From contig OY986435.1 of assembly GCA_963920525.1 (NCBI GenBank), positions 298,094,708 through 298,158,707 on the forward strand: a DNA stretch of 64,000 bases. The letters are read 5' to 3'. Each line of letters starts with the position of its first letter. Within the stretch, counting starts at the first letter, position 1. The notes below the pieces were generated by a model, which saw nothing but the letters and a program-made list of their open reading frames with translations, searched no databases and was not told the origin of the DNA. The position numbers were made by a program, and so were the translations under genes. This DNA is from Dichetophora obliterata (Eukaryota; Arthropoda; Insecta; Diptera; Sciomyzidae). This document shows, in pieces, positions 22,663-32,499 of this stretch.

Positions 22663-22990
22663 GGTGGAAAACCGTCTATCCCAGACTGTTTATCCTGATT
22701 CAATTGTTTTAAGCCCTCGGAAACTTCTAGTAAGCTAAGATTTAGGCTACCTAATTATAAAGTTGAATTTACAGATGAGTAAGCGTAAGTATCTGAGATA
22801 ATATCAGACGAAATATAAACTGATTTGAAAAATTCTGCGAAAAGATTGCATATAGAAAGGGGGTTGGATGTTGTATTACCCTTATAATTTATGGTATTTG
22901 GAATACCCGTTGACTTTTTTTGCTGTTAATAAAATGCCAAAAACTTTTGCTGTTATTTTTTTATTTTGTCTAAGTTATTAAAAATGTTAT
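22663..22990 (-). pseudogene. LINE B ORF2, linker upstream of the RT
   Basis: On the minus strand this reads KVFGILLTAKKSTGIP, then CNLFAEFFKSVY, one TAA stop near 22760, and KQSGIDGFPP up to the insertion point. This matches the linker between endonuclease and RT in Jockey-group ORF2 proteins (the FW.F..SKK.. and G.DG.PP signatures, with K-S-GIDG here). It is continuous in frame with the part at 15984. The in-frame stop shows the copy was already damaged, or has decayed, independently of the BEL insertion. Confidence 0.8.
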
Positions 22991-23000
22991 GGTTGTAAAA

Positions 23001-23385
23001 AATTAATAAATCTGACGTCGCAAGTATCAAAAGTATCAATTAGCCCATTTGCATTTCAATAGTTCTATACGCACTACAAAGTTAAAAATTTTGGACTAAT
23101 TTTTATTGCAATGAAATTTTAATACAAAGGGTACTATTTTTTGAATCCCTTATTTAGTTTAATTTTTGTATTTTAATCTAAAAAATGTTACAATTTTAGA
23201 CTATTTTTGGACCAAGCATTTACATTAAGATTTAGTATGTAGAAATTGTTATAAAGAGGTTTTAAAAAAATATTAAATAAACAGAAAAATTTATAAAATC
23301 AAATCTAAATTTAAAAAAAACCAAACAAAAAATGCTTTTATCCGACCTCTGTCTAGAACCCACGTTTCCGAAAGCTTACTTGCAT
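23001..23385. other. AT-rich non-coding DNA
   Basis: No recognisable element. It may include decayed LINE B sequence, but I cannot align it by eye. Confidence 0.45.
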
Positions 23386-23525
23386 TCGTACTGATGCAAA
23401 ATAAACGCAACTTTGTTAACAATTGCGATAAGCTAGTGGATAAGACGAGAGGTCGTGGGTTGAAACGAGAAGTCGTGGGTTCAAATCAGTAGATGGTCAG
23501 TACCAATAACATGCAATAACAGGCA
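23386..23525 (+). repeat. tRNA-derived SINE, with box B region duplicated
   Basis: GTTAACAATTGCGATAAG is followed by a box A-like TAGTGGATAAGACG. Two tandem copies of an AG-TCGTGGGTT segment follow, the second giving a good box B (GGTTCAAATC), then AGATGGT. The head GTTAACAAYTGCGAT and the trailing AGATGGT also occur, on the other strand, in the SINE at 52955-53040, so both belong to one family. It does not fold as a tRNA gene. Confidence 0.5.
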
Positions 23526-23745
23526 AAAAAGTTTAAATTTTCCAAGATTTTTAATTGTGTAGTTACTTTTTTGATCCAAGGTATTGCATAAAAGGGTCAG
23601 TTCAGTTAAGATTTATTCTAGCGAACTCATACATCGAAGTAATTTATTCGAGAAAACATGACATATAAAGCTTATCAGTTTCGTTGAGCAACATGAATGA
23701 AATACCGTCATGGAAGTATATGCATATATTTTTGATAAGGTAAGA
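23526..23745. other. non-coding DNA
   Basis: AT-rich sequence between the SINE and LINE C. No feature recognised. Confidence 0.4.
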
Positions 23746-23749
23746 TTAG

Positions 23750-25040
23750 AGGGCGGACCACAGGGGATCTACTCCTCACCTCTTCTCTCTTAAGCACCTT
23801 TGTGAAACCACCCAGTACTAATAATACTGTCTAAAGTCTACCTTGTCAAGATCCCTGAATCATCAAAAAATAATCTCCCTAAATGCTTAAGCCTTCTGCG
23901 GGACAGAGCGGGGCATGAAGAGAGGAGATGCGATACCGTCTCCTACTCTTCCTCATCCCTGCAACTCCTACAGAAATTATTAGCAAGGAACTTCATTCTA
24001 AGAGCATGGCTTCCAATAAGACAGTGTCCAGTTATAACGCCTATTGAAATATAGAGATCTATCCTCGCCATTTGAGTGAACTTTGTGCGTTTTTCAGTGA
24101 AATTGGGTCACACCTGTCTAGCTGTGTTTAAGGTGGTACTTTCAATCAACCTCGTATCCCAAGTCTTAAGCCGTCAGTAAGAATATGCGCGCCAACTTGG
24201 CTTAGCGACAGTAAACCATCCCATTCTACCCTGGTAGGGATTACTGTGTGAAAGCCATTCTCGAATGAGGGAGTGGCAATACTGCAGTCAATGTTGCTAG
24301 GAACTGCTCCTACAAGATCGATAATAGAAGTGTGACCTGTATGAGTGTTACCCCACTGCGAGGTTGCCGTAAGGCGGATGGCTGTATCCTGTGCCATCCT
24401 TTTTCCCATAATATCGAGGGGTATTAAGCAAAGAAATGCATTTAGCACTTGAATTGAGGTTCAACAGAAATGAACCTTAGCGCTCCGCTAATGCAAATAG
24501 ACCACCACTCTCCACCACTCTCCACCACTCTCCACCACCACGGTCCACCACTGTCCACCACACACAGATACCGTATAGCAAGATTGGCCTAACTATAGCT
24601 GTATAAATCCAGCGTGAAATATTCGGGGTAAGTCTCCACGTTTTACCTATAGCTTTCTTACAGGCATATAAAGAAGCATTTCCTTTCCTAGTTCGCTCAA
24701 GAATATTCGGTTTCCAGCTAAAATTTCTATCGAAAATAACTCCTAAGTATTTTACCTCTTCCACGTAGCTGAGTGCCATCAAGACGCGGACTTCCTAGTG
24801 AAAAGGACCAGTTCAGTTTTTTGGGGATTTGCCACCAGCCCACATTTTCGGCCCGACTATTGAGGTTAAAGAGCTCTCACTCCAGCAGCTCCGAGAGAAT
24901 TTTAGGAAACTTTCCTTGCACAGCAATCGCAAGACAATCACCTTACAGCCCGTTGATGCCGGTAAAGTAGATGATCGAGATTTCTTCATTGGTGGTTCTG
25001 ACACATGGCTAAATTGAATGTTCAAGCGCATGTCTCTTTC
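23750..25040 (-). pseudogene. LINE C, RNase H-bearing (I/R1/LOA-like) ORF2 remnant
   Basis: Minus-strand C-terminal half of a non-LTR retrotransposon ORF2, broken by frameshifts. In order there are an NP.KTELVLF-like segment (about 24830), EEVKYLGVIFDRNFSWK and ACKKAIGKTW, then a thumb region LLYGICVWW running into a CCACCACTCT simple repeat at 24501-24565. Next come PLDIMGKRMAQDTAIRL and GAHILTDG, the start of an RNase H domain. Most of the RNase H is missing. Reading resumes at VITGHCLIGSHALRMKFL and a Cys-rich tail CRSC..EEE, one stop, ETVSHLLSSCP. The K.LGV.D, GKRMA and TGH...CRSC..E...HLL..CP signatures point to the group of LINEs that carry RNase H. It is inactive. Confidence 0.75.
24501..24565. 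repeat. 10-bp tandem repeat inside LINE C
   Basis: CCACCACTCT is repeated three times and continues as diverged CCACCA/GTCCACCA units. On the minus strand it adds a Trp/Gly/Glu-rich run to the decayed LINE ORF. Confidence 0.7.
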
Positions 25041-25154
25041 TGCATATCCTAAATTTTGAGCGTCGTCAGAGTTTTTGGTGCTTTCATCTTCATATTGTAA
25101 TTATTTGGAACTCCACCAACACACTTCTGCGTTTTCCTTTATATCTTTTTTTTT

Positions 25155-25205
25155 CATTGGCATGGTGACCTGATGGAATTGCACTCCTTATTTAATGTCG
25201 CACAT
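25155..25205 (+). repeat. SINE body fragment
   Basis: GCATGGTGACCTGATGGAATTGCA matches the body of the SINE at 25737-25890, where it reads GCATGGTGACCTGAAG..GGAAATTGCA. It is a fragment with no tRNA-like head. Confidence 0.4.
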
Positions 25206-25593
25206 GTCATAGGAAGTTTTCTATTTTGCTTCCGGAAAAATAATTTTTGTATTTGTGATGAATAAAAAATATTTGTTGTTGATGTGAAATACATTTTAAA
25301 ACTTAAAATTTAAATTCGTAAAAATCTCAAGCATGGATATTATTATGCTTTTTGGTGAAAATATGTCACAAATATGGCCAAAATGGCATCAAGGAGTACA
25401 AGATTGTATTTAGCCGTATTTACAATTTTTTGTTTGTATTTGCTTGCGAAAATTGGGATCAGTTTGAAAAATTTTTAAAAAATTGTAGGATTTTTGGTAT
25501 TTTTACGATATTAAGGTTTCGATGCGGTTTTTTGGGTCTATTTGTTCTACATTTATTTTTTTCTCAGCCTATAGCTAAAACTTTGCTGAAGAC
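25206..25593. other. AT-rich DNA before hAT-2
   Basis: A short ORF at 25352-25645 runs into the hAT end and has no recognised product. Confidence 0.45.
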
Positions 25594-25736
25594 CAGGCGC
25601 GTACGCAGAAAAAATTTCAGGGGTTTTTATTTTTTTTTTTTTTAGACTTATTCCAATTTTTTTTATATTATATAATATATAATAATAATAATAACAAATA
25701 TGAAGGGAGAAAAACTGAGTAATTTAAACTGAAAGG

Positions 25737-25890
25737 TCATCACCTCTGTGGTGTAGTGCGCTAATGCGCTTGCATGGCGGTCACGGCCCGGGTTCGATTC
25801 TCGCCGGCATCACAAAGATTTCTGATGAATCCTGAAGCATGGTGACCTGAAGCAGGGCGGAAATTGCAATCAAAGATTTAGAATTTGTAT
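25737..25890 (+). repeat. tRNA-derived SINE inserted in hAT-2
   Basis: The head carries a box A-like TGGTGTAGTGCGC and a strong box B (GGGTTCGATTC). A non-tRNA body with GCATGGTGACCTGAAGCAGG follows. Acceptor and T stems do not pair well, so it is a SINE rather than a tRNA gene. It lies between the transposase tail and the TIR of hAT-2, a position that is empty in hAT-1. Confidence 0.6.
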
Positions 25891-25939
25891 TTATATTATA
25901 GAAAATCAACAATAAATAACAATGTTATATAGAAAACTT

Positions 25940-26167
25940 TCAATTAAAATAAAAATCTATGTCTTTTTTTCGGGCTAGTGCATTAAAAATTTCTTCTGTG
26001 GTCACTTCCACTTCCCTGTGAGCATTTAGAAGAGCTAACCCATTGAGCCTTTCTTCTCCAGTCTTACTTCTTATGCATGTTTTAAGTCTTCGAAGCGACG
26101 AAAACGAGGATTCGCTTGAAGCGACTGACACCGGCAACGTTGCAGCAATCTTCAGGAATCGGCTCAT
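25940..26167 (-). pseudogene. hAT transposase C-terminal segment, copy 2
   Basis: Reads SRFLKIAATLPVSVASSESS, then SFSSLRRLKTCIRSKTGEER, LNGLALLNAHREVEV and ALARKKDIDF to its own stop at 25940. This is the hAT C-terminal dimerisation region (ZMYM1-like group). It is better preserved than copies 1 and 3, with the canonical SSESSFSSLRRLKT pattern intact. Nothing of the catalytic core is visible upstream (to the right), so it is a fragment. It ends about 345 bp from the TIR, longer than in copy 1 because of the SINE insertion. Confidence 0.85.
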
Positions 26168-26260
26168 TGATGGATATATAAAGTATGGATATATAAACCT
26201 TACAGTTCAGTTTGTCTGATTCAAGCAGTGCATACAAAAATGGGGTACACAATGTTTGTC

Positions 26261-26476
26261 ACTGATCACATAAATATTTTCAATAACACTGATCATATAG
26301 ATATTTTCAACAAGGCATTGATATATAAAAAAAAATGTATAAAAAGACAAATATGAAAAAATTTTACTAAATATTTTTTGAGTTGCTCATCATTTGCATA
26401 GATTTAACATTGACATCTATCGAAAGAAACAGTGAGACCGTAAATAAGAATATTATTTAATATTTGCATGAATTTC
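26261..26476. other. AT-rich DNA between hAT-2 and a MITE
   Basis: No feature recognised. It may contain decayed hAT-2 sequence. Confidence 0.4.
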
Positions 26477-26480
26477 TTAA

Positions 26481-27034
26481 CTCTTTGAGACCAAAGCCTA
26501 TACCGTTAAAGATATAGAAAAAATTAATTTGTATTCGGATTCTCCGTGGTCGAATTAGGAAAAACATAAGGTTTAAAAAATTTGTGGAGCCCTATATAGC
26601 CCCATTTAGTCGGGTAATATTTGATCCTATCGGTCTCAAGTAAATTTTTACAGTTTTTTTCAGCAGTAGTCTGTTATGGGTATGGACGTATTTTTAATAA
26701 CATATTAATCAGTTTATGTGTTCAATGCAATTTAATTTCAAATTTATAAAATTAGTATAAAAATATTACAGATTGAAACTAAAATTTTAGTGTTCTTTAC
26801 AAGAAGGATCACAAGGTAAAATATTGTGATTTTATGAAAAAATATCGCAAGTAGTTTTACTTGAGACCGATGGCATCATGTATGACCCCATTTTATTTAC
26901 GTTTATATCGATTTTATTTAATTTAATCGAGGTATTAGCAATATACTTGAGCTGTAACAATATACTTTAAACGAAAAAAATAATACTTCTTACAAAACGC
27001 TTTGGGTCATATAGCACCTCTCCGTCTCAAAAGG
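26481..27034. mobile_element. piggyBac-type MITE flanked by TTAA
   Basis: TTAA at 26477-26480 and 27035-27038 flank a 554-bp non-coding segment. Its ends are CTCTTTGAGACC and, read inward from the right, CCTTTTGAGACGG. A subterminal inverted pair ATCGGTCTCAAGTAAA lies near 26626 and 26855. TTAA target duplication plus TIRs starting with C and a subterminal inverted repeat fit piggyBac-type elements. There is no transposase, so it depends on a relative. Confidence 0.65.
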
Positions 27035-27038
27035 TTAA

Positions 27039-28979
27039 TACTTATATTATGTTGATTTTTCTATTGAATTTTTTCTTTGTTTGTGTTATTGTATATATTT
27101 TATCTGTACTTATTTTGAGTGTAAATATTTTTATAGCATTTTGCGGAATAAATTTAGTTGATATTAATTTAATAGACGAAAGTTTTTGCATATGGTTTTG
27201 TTGCATTTTTGTTGTTTTTTTTTTTTTTTTTTTTGTATGAAGGAAGATATAATTCTTGTCAAGCTTACGATGTATATCTCTAATATGCACGCATTTATTT
27301 ATACAAACATTAAATGTATTGATATATTCTCATAAAAAATGGTATATATTTATGTAAGAATTCCTGTTCACTTTGTGTGTGCCTCATATGTATGCGTGTG
27401 AGTGTTCCGCACTTGTGTTGAGCATTACGGGTATTTGCATTTATATTTGATTGATTTTGATATGTGACTGAAAGAAATGGAAATGGATTTCGAATTTTAC
27501 TTTCATTGGTTTTTGCGATACTCTGTGGTGTGATTTAATTTAATACACAATCTTACGTACACATATACATTGAATCAACTTACATACCTTACATCGATTC
27601 TAATCGAAGTTGGGTGTATGAGCTGCCTAGCTGTATAGGTCAGATATACGACCTTAGGAATCAATATTCTGAATAGATGCAATGTAAAATATTACACCAA
27701 TTCCTATGTGTTACATGTGTAAAACTATCTGATGTAATTGAATTAAGAAATTTTAAGAAAAACATGAGTTTTCCTATCATGCATTGACAAGATAAATAGA
27801 TTAAATAACTTTGCCAAAATCTATGAACATTGTAGATCATGTAAAAAATTTAATTTCGAATTTGTAATGTGCGAGGCAGGTAGTTGTATTTATCAAGGTT
27901 TATTCATGTTCAAGCTGTTAGATTGAGGTGATTTATTTTAGAATATTTGCATAATTTTTCTTTTAATTTTACTCAGTTTAGCATTTATGCTTATCTTTTG
28001 CTATTTTGTTACGAGACAGTCTTTTAAAATAAAGACTTATAATGGATTAATTGAGTATCCAGAATGAGTTCTCGAGGCAAATGTATAAAGAAATGTATGA
28101 ACTTTTAACTAAGTTAGAACAGAGTATTTATATTTTTAACGAACATCTTGCTGTTAATTACATTTAACTATAAAGTCACATGTTTAAATGATTTAATATA
28201 CAATTTCGGAGAATACATTTTAAAACGAATTTAATATTTTAATTGATATTAAAACATTTCCAATGAATCAATTACACACTTATATAGGTCCTTTCATATA
28301 CACACATAGCTCTGCGGTTGTACCGCCACACGCATGAAACTATGCCAATATACTCGCTGCCAACATCCAAAATCATTCAAACTGGAACAAATTCGCCTTA
28401 AATTTTCTGGTAATAAAATGCAAAATGTAACAGTTTGAGGAATCTTGTGCTAAATACTACAAATACATCTATTACAACTACAATATTCTAAGAACCATTT
28501 CCATGCTGTATTCATTTTCTTGCCATTGAGCCACATTATGTTGCAGTAACTTCAAAATTAATTTGTTGAAAATGTGCGACTTCGTGATGTCACTCTACTT
28601 GCGGCATAGAAATGTCAAGATATGCGACAGCACTCCAGACCGCAGCATCATGGTTTTGACAGGAATTCAAGCGGCGTCTGCAGAGGGCACTGCAAAGAGC
28701 AATTCAAGGCAACACTGCTGACATGTTTCGCAGGGATTTAAATACAATGATAAAGTAGTATTTCTTCAGCAGAAGATGAGGTTTGTGTGACAGAGAATTT
28801 GTCTTGCTAACCACAGGAAAAATCAAAAGAAGAAGAGGAAGAACTTTATAATGAATATATTGTTGAAGACGAGCCACATTTATCTTCAACTATAATTTAA
28901 GTTTTCAATGAATTTTCAATTCAAACGACAGATAGTTTAATACAAATTTAAAATAAGTAGGTAGATATGTATAGCCCTA
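27039..28979. other. AT-rich DNA, one GC-richer patch
   Basis: Includes a 20-base T run at 27215-27234. Bases 28600-28900 are somewhat richer in G and C, with an acidic reading (EEEEELYNEYIVEDEPHL) on the plus strand, but no extended ORF. I recognise no gene. Confidence 0.4.
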
Positions 28980-29335
28980 GGACGGGCAACAGGGTAGGGC
29001 CAGACCAAATTTGACTTTGATGTTGAACATCTTTTACCCGCGATTTTACCGCGGATTGAAGCTATTTTTGGGTTGATTCGGTAAGTTAGTAGTGCAAAAA
29101 TTGGGTTCAAAGTAGAAAAGCGCTAAGCAAACCTATATGGTCTAGCCAGACCACAACTATTTTGAACTGTTATTTTAGTTATGTAATTCACAAAACATGT
29201 TCGAGCATGCAAACTATTGTTTGTCCTGTGCATAGAGGAGTGAATTATGTTTTTTTATAAATGTTGGCGATGTGGGTAGGCGTGTGTGTGGTGTTTACAG
29301 TAGTTCAGTAACAGTCCAACCTAAATTTGTGAGCC

Positions 29336-29968
29336 ATGCGTTGCGTTTCTAAACGACAATGTTCTATGCGAGCAAATATTTCTAAAAAGCCGAATCAAAT
29401 CCTTGACTACAGTCGGAATAAGACAGGAGTGGATACAATGGACCAAATGGTGTCAAGCTATAGGTGCAAATGCGGAACAAACTGCTGGCTATTAGCCATG
29501 ATTTTCAACATGCTAGACGTAGCTGCCTTGATCGCATTCGTGATACATAGTGAAATGATGAAGGTGAAGGAAGCAATCGGACCGGCGCCGCAAATTTCTG
29601 ACTGAATTGGCAGCGCAGTAAGTAGTTTCCAATATGGAAATGCAAGCCAGTATTTCCCATGCTAGTCGTAGGCCTCACGTCAAAAATGCGATGTCAAAAT
29701 ATGGTGTTTTGGTATGCATTTAACCAATCAAATACCTTTCTTATACTTTACACATTTCATTTCTTCCCAGATAACAACACTTCCACAACAACAGGAAGCA
29801 AGCACTACGTCAAAAGCAGCCCCTTCGTCATCAAACTACTGCTCCTTGAGTGTAAAATGCAAGGTTAGCACCAAAAAAAAGCTCAAAACTCGTTTCTTGT
29901 GTGGTGTACGCAGCAATCCTAAGTTCCTTCAAGACAGAATAGAGAAAAAGGTCCTACGTTTACGATGA
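29336..29968 (+). pseudogene. piggyBac-like transposase, C-terminal part with a small intron
   Basis: Reads KPNQILDYSRNKTGVDTMDQ, MVSSYRCKCGTN and IFNMLDVAALIAFVIH, which is the piggyBac signature Y...K.GVD..D.M...Y..KR.T..W....F.N.LD.A..NA. The GVDTMDQ aspartate belongs to the catalytic set. Near 29583 the frame shifts, and RRKFLTELA (frame +1) continues the family pattern. A GT-AG segment at 29712-29770 (59 bp, ending TTTCTTCCCAG) looks like a short intron. After it come a Cys-containing tail, YCSLSVKCKVSTKKK and KTRFLCG, like the C-terminal zinc-binding tail of the family, ending at the TGA 29966-29968. The N-terminal two thirds are absent and the copy is dead. Confidence 0.75.
29712..29770 (+). 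other. probable 59-bp GT-AG intron in the piggyBac remnant
   Basis: Begins GTATGC and ends in a pyrimidine-rich TTTCTTCCCAG. The length is typical of small dipteran introns. Skipping it connects two parts of the transposase tail. No transcript evidence is available here. Confidence 0.5.
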
Positions 29969-30019
29969 TTGTCAACCACAACATGATTAGCGTAAATTAC
30001 AAATATAAATACGTGTTAA

Positions 30020-31275
30020 ATCAACCTGCTGAGCTGTTTAAGAACGGAGGCGAAGCTCTACTTAAATGCAATCACGAGCTTCTATGCAGAATATGGTCGG
30101 AAGAATGCATTCCGAACGATTGGAATCTCAGTGTGCTCTGCCCAATCCACAAGAAAGGCGATCCCACTATCTGCGTCAATTACCGTGGAATAAGCCCTCT
30201 TAATATTGCATATAAGGTCCTGTCGAGCGTTTTATGTGAAAGATTGAAGCCCATTAAACGAACTGATCGGACCTTATCAGTGTGGCTTCAGTCCTGGAAA
30301 GTCCACCATCGACCAAATTTTCACGCTACGACAAATCTTGGAAAAGACTCAAGAAAAACAAATCGACACCCACCATCTTTTTGTCGACTACAAAGCCGCC
30401 TTCGACAGCCCAATAAGGAAGCACCTGTACTCCACCATGTCTGAATTTGGTATTCCTGCAAAACTAATACGATTTTGTAGGATGACACTGAGCAACACCA
30501 GCAGCGCAGTTAAAATCGGGAAGGATCTCTCCCCACCATTTATTACCAAACGAGGTTTCAGTCAAGGTGATTCCTTGTCGTGCGACTTTTTCAACCAAAT
30601 GATGGAAAAGATCATCCGAGCTGCTGATCTGAGACGTACTGGCACAATATTCTACAAGAGTGTTATGCTGCTTGCGTATGCTTATGACATAGATATCATT
30701 GGCCATAATACGCGCGTAGTCATTGCAGCATTTTTAAGATTAGAAAGAGAGTCAAGTCGAATGGGTCTGGCACTGAATGCAGATAAAACGAAATACTTGG
30801 TGTCAACAAACAAACAGTCTCAGCGTCTTGGAACCCACGTTACCGTTGACAATACCTCTTTCGAGGTTGTGAAGGACTTCGTTTGCCTGGGATCCAGCAT
30901 TAACTCAACAAACGACATCAGCATTGAGATCAAACGAAGAATAACTCTTGCCAACAGGTGTTACTTTGGGCTCAGTAGGCATTTGAGAAGCAAATCACGC
31001 TCTATAAATCGCTCATCGTGCCCGTCCTTCTTTATGCATCACAAACCTGGACGCTGAGCGTCAATGGCGAGTACCGAATACGGTGGAATGATGAATTGTA
31101 TGGGCTGTACGCTGACATCGACATAGTCAAGCGCATAAAAATCAAGCGGCTTCGCTGGCTTGGTCATGTTCAGCGCATGAAAGACGATGCTCCAGTGAAG
31201 AACACATTCGATTCGGTACCCAGCGGCGGCCAACGCAAGAAGGCGACCGCATCTTCGTTGGAAAGACTAAGTAGA
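30020..31275 (+). pseudogene. RTE-type LINE RT remnant, copy 1
   Basis: Non-LTR RT remnant in three overlapping frames. Visible blocks are PAELFKNGGEALLKC, NYRGISPLNIAYKVLSSVLC, VDYKAAFDSPIRKHLYSTM, GFSQGDSLSCDFFNQMMEKI, MLLAYAYDIDIIG, MGLALNADKTKYLVST and WLGHVQRMKDDAPVKN. The catalytic YADD is changed to YAYD, so one of the paired metal-binding Asp is lost. Frameshifts occur near 30250 and 31000. The assignment to the RTE group rests on resemblance to insect RTE-like ORFs and on the TAAG-repeat tails of copies 2 and 3. This copy lacks that tail, ending in diverged sequence near 31275. It sits inside the piggyBac-like remnant and faces copy 2 (minus strand). Confidence 0.78.
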
Positions 31276-31435
31276 GGACAACCTGGACAACCTGGAAAAC
31301 ACTATACACACAATTTATATCTATATACACCATTGAAATTAAATTGAAAGCAACTCGGGTCAATCGCCTCGTCAAAAGGAAGCATTTAAAAATAATTGCC
31401 CTGTGGTCTGGCCAGACCATGTAGGTTAGCTAACT

Positions 31436-31639
31436 GCCCTCCAAGTAGTTGCTCATCCTAGTGATAATTTATGGCGGTTGCGTTTTTTTATTTAATGAGA
31501 AAATAGCTTAAATTAATCCAGTTTTATTTGTGATGAAATTAAACAAAGTAGGTTTTCTTGAAGAAAGATTTATTCTACAAGTTAAGAAAACAAACAACCT
31601 CAAAACAAAATTAAAAATAAGACTTCTGGATAGTACCAG
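31436..31639. other. AT-rich DNA between the piggyBac-like remnant and mariner-1
   Basis: No feature recognised. Confidence 0.4.
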
Positions 31640-32230
31640 TTTATTTTGGTGATTATAGCTTATGGAAAATATATACCGGACATATAACAGTAGACATGGA
31701 TGAAACATGGATCCTCCACTATGTACCAGAATCAAAGGAATCGAGAAATCAAAGAAACGAGTGAAGACTCAACAAACGGCCGGAAATGTGTTTTTGGGAT
31801 TCAAGTGGCATTTTTTCCATCGACTATTTGAGAAAAGCAAAAACAATCAACAGCGAAAATATCTGCAAATTATTAGACAGATTGAAGAACGAGATAGCAA
31901 ATAACCCCATTTATCGAATAAAAAAAGCATATTTATACAAGACAATGCTCCAGCTCGCAAATCGATCGAAACAATGGTCTTATCGCACGAATTACGCTTC
32001 GAACTACTTCCTCCTCTCCCATTTTCTCTAGATTTGGCCCCCAGTGACTTTTATCTGTTCCCAAACTTAAAAAGGTGACTCTAGGAAAGGAGATTTACTA
32101 CGAATGAATAGGTCAAATTGGAAGTTGAAGCGTATTTTGGAGTTCTTGGGAAATCCTACTATTCACAGGGTATCAAAAAGTTAGACAATCGTTGGAATAT
32201 ATGAAAGAATTAACAATAATTTTTTTAAGA
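31640..32230 (+). pseudogene. mariner (MLE) transposase remnant 1
   Basis: C-terminal two thirds of a mariner transposase in shifting frames. MDETWILHYVPESK (near 31696) holds the first catalytic Asp (usual form DETW.H...PE). CFWDSSGIFSIDYLRKAKTI and NICKLLDRLKNEI follow. The QDNAPAH block with the second Asp is shifted to another frame (near 31940), and the SPDLAPSDFYLFPNLKK block (near 32030-32070) is in a further frame. The tail reads GIKKL.N.W-like to about 32215. The pattern fits the irritans/mellifera-type mariners with a DD34D core. Several frameshifts make it non-functional, and no TIRs could be placed. Confidence 0.75.
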
Positions 32231-32499
32231 ATTGTGTATTTTTCGGCAGCATTCTGGACGCCTTAGTAGTATTGATAATTTTTTTGTCGTAGTAGTGGCC
32301 TCATTGCTACAATTTTTATCAAGAGGTCTTGACCACACATACTACCTTCGAAAAAAATTGGTAAATTTTATTGATTTTTCGTATTTTTACTTCATAATTG
32401 GGTGACCTCATAATCAAAATCCATTTTTTAAGGGATTGCGACACATAATTGTGAGAACTAAGTAAATCTTAGAAAGCAAAAAGAAAAATTTATACACAA
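32231..32499. other. AT-rich DNA between mariner-1 and RTE copy 3
   Basis: No feature recognised. Confidence 0.4.

Larger units (their letters stand above)
14385..23000 (-). mobile_element. Jockey-type LINE (LINE B) split by a BEL/Pao element
   Basis: A single minus-strand non-LTR retrotransposon lies in two parts, 22663 to about 23000 (upstream part) and about 14385-15984 (downstream part). They are separated by the LTR element at 15985-22662. Removing the LTR element and one GGTGG duplication rejoins the ORF without a frame change, across the conserved GFPP / ILLKN boundary. The 3' tail at 14385-14411, read on the minus strand, is an AAAT repeat as in LINE A. Sequence before about 23000 no longer resembles a LINE, so the copy is 5'-truncated. 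Confidence 0.85.
25594..26260 (-). mobile_element. hAT element copy 2, truncated (hAT-2)
   Basis: Starts at 25594 with CAGGCGCGTACGCAG, identical to the hAT-1 end, followed by TTTCAGGGG..TTTT, the subterminal sequence found inverted at the right end of hAT-1. The transposase tail at 25940-26167 is in the minus orientation. I could not find the opposite TIR to the right. The copy is 5'-truncated or its other end has decayed. Confidence 0.75.
28980..31430 (+). mobile_element. piggyBac-like element remnant containing an RTE insertion
   Basis: An imperfect inverted pair bounds the region: AACCTATATGGTCTAGCCAG.. at 29131-29162 and the complement of AACCTACATGGTCTGGCCAG.. at about 31401-31427, the latter containing the palindrome TGGTCTGGCCAGACCA. 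Inside lie the C-terminal part of a piggyBac transposase (29336-29968) and then an RTE-type LINE (30020-31275) with no transposase similarity. The simplest reading is one piggyBac-like element, deleted at its 5' coding end and later invaded by the LINE. Outer TTAA boundaries are not clear. Confidence 0.55.

Noticed and set aside
25737..25815. Candidate tRNA gene with good box B
   Set aside because: Acceptor and T stems do not pair and a non-tRNA body follows; a SINE explains it better.
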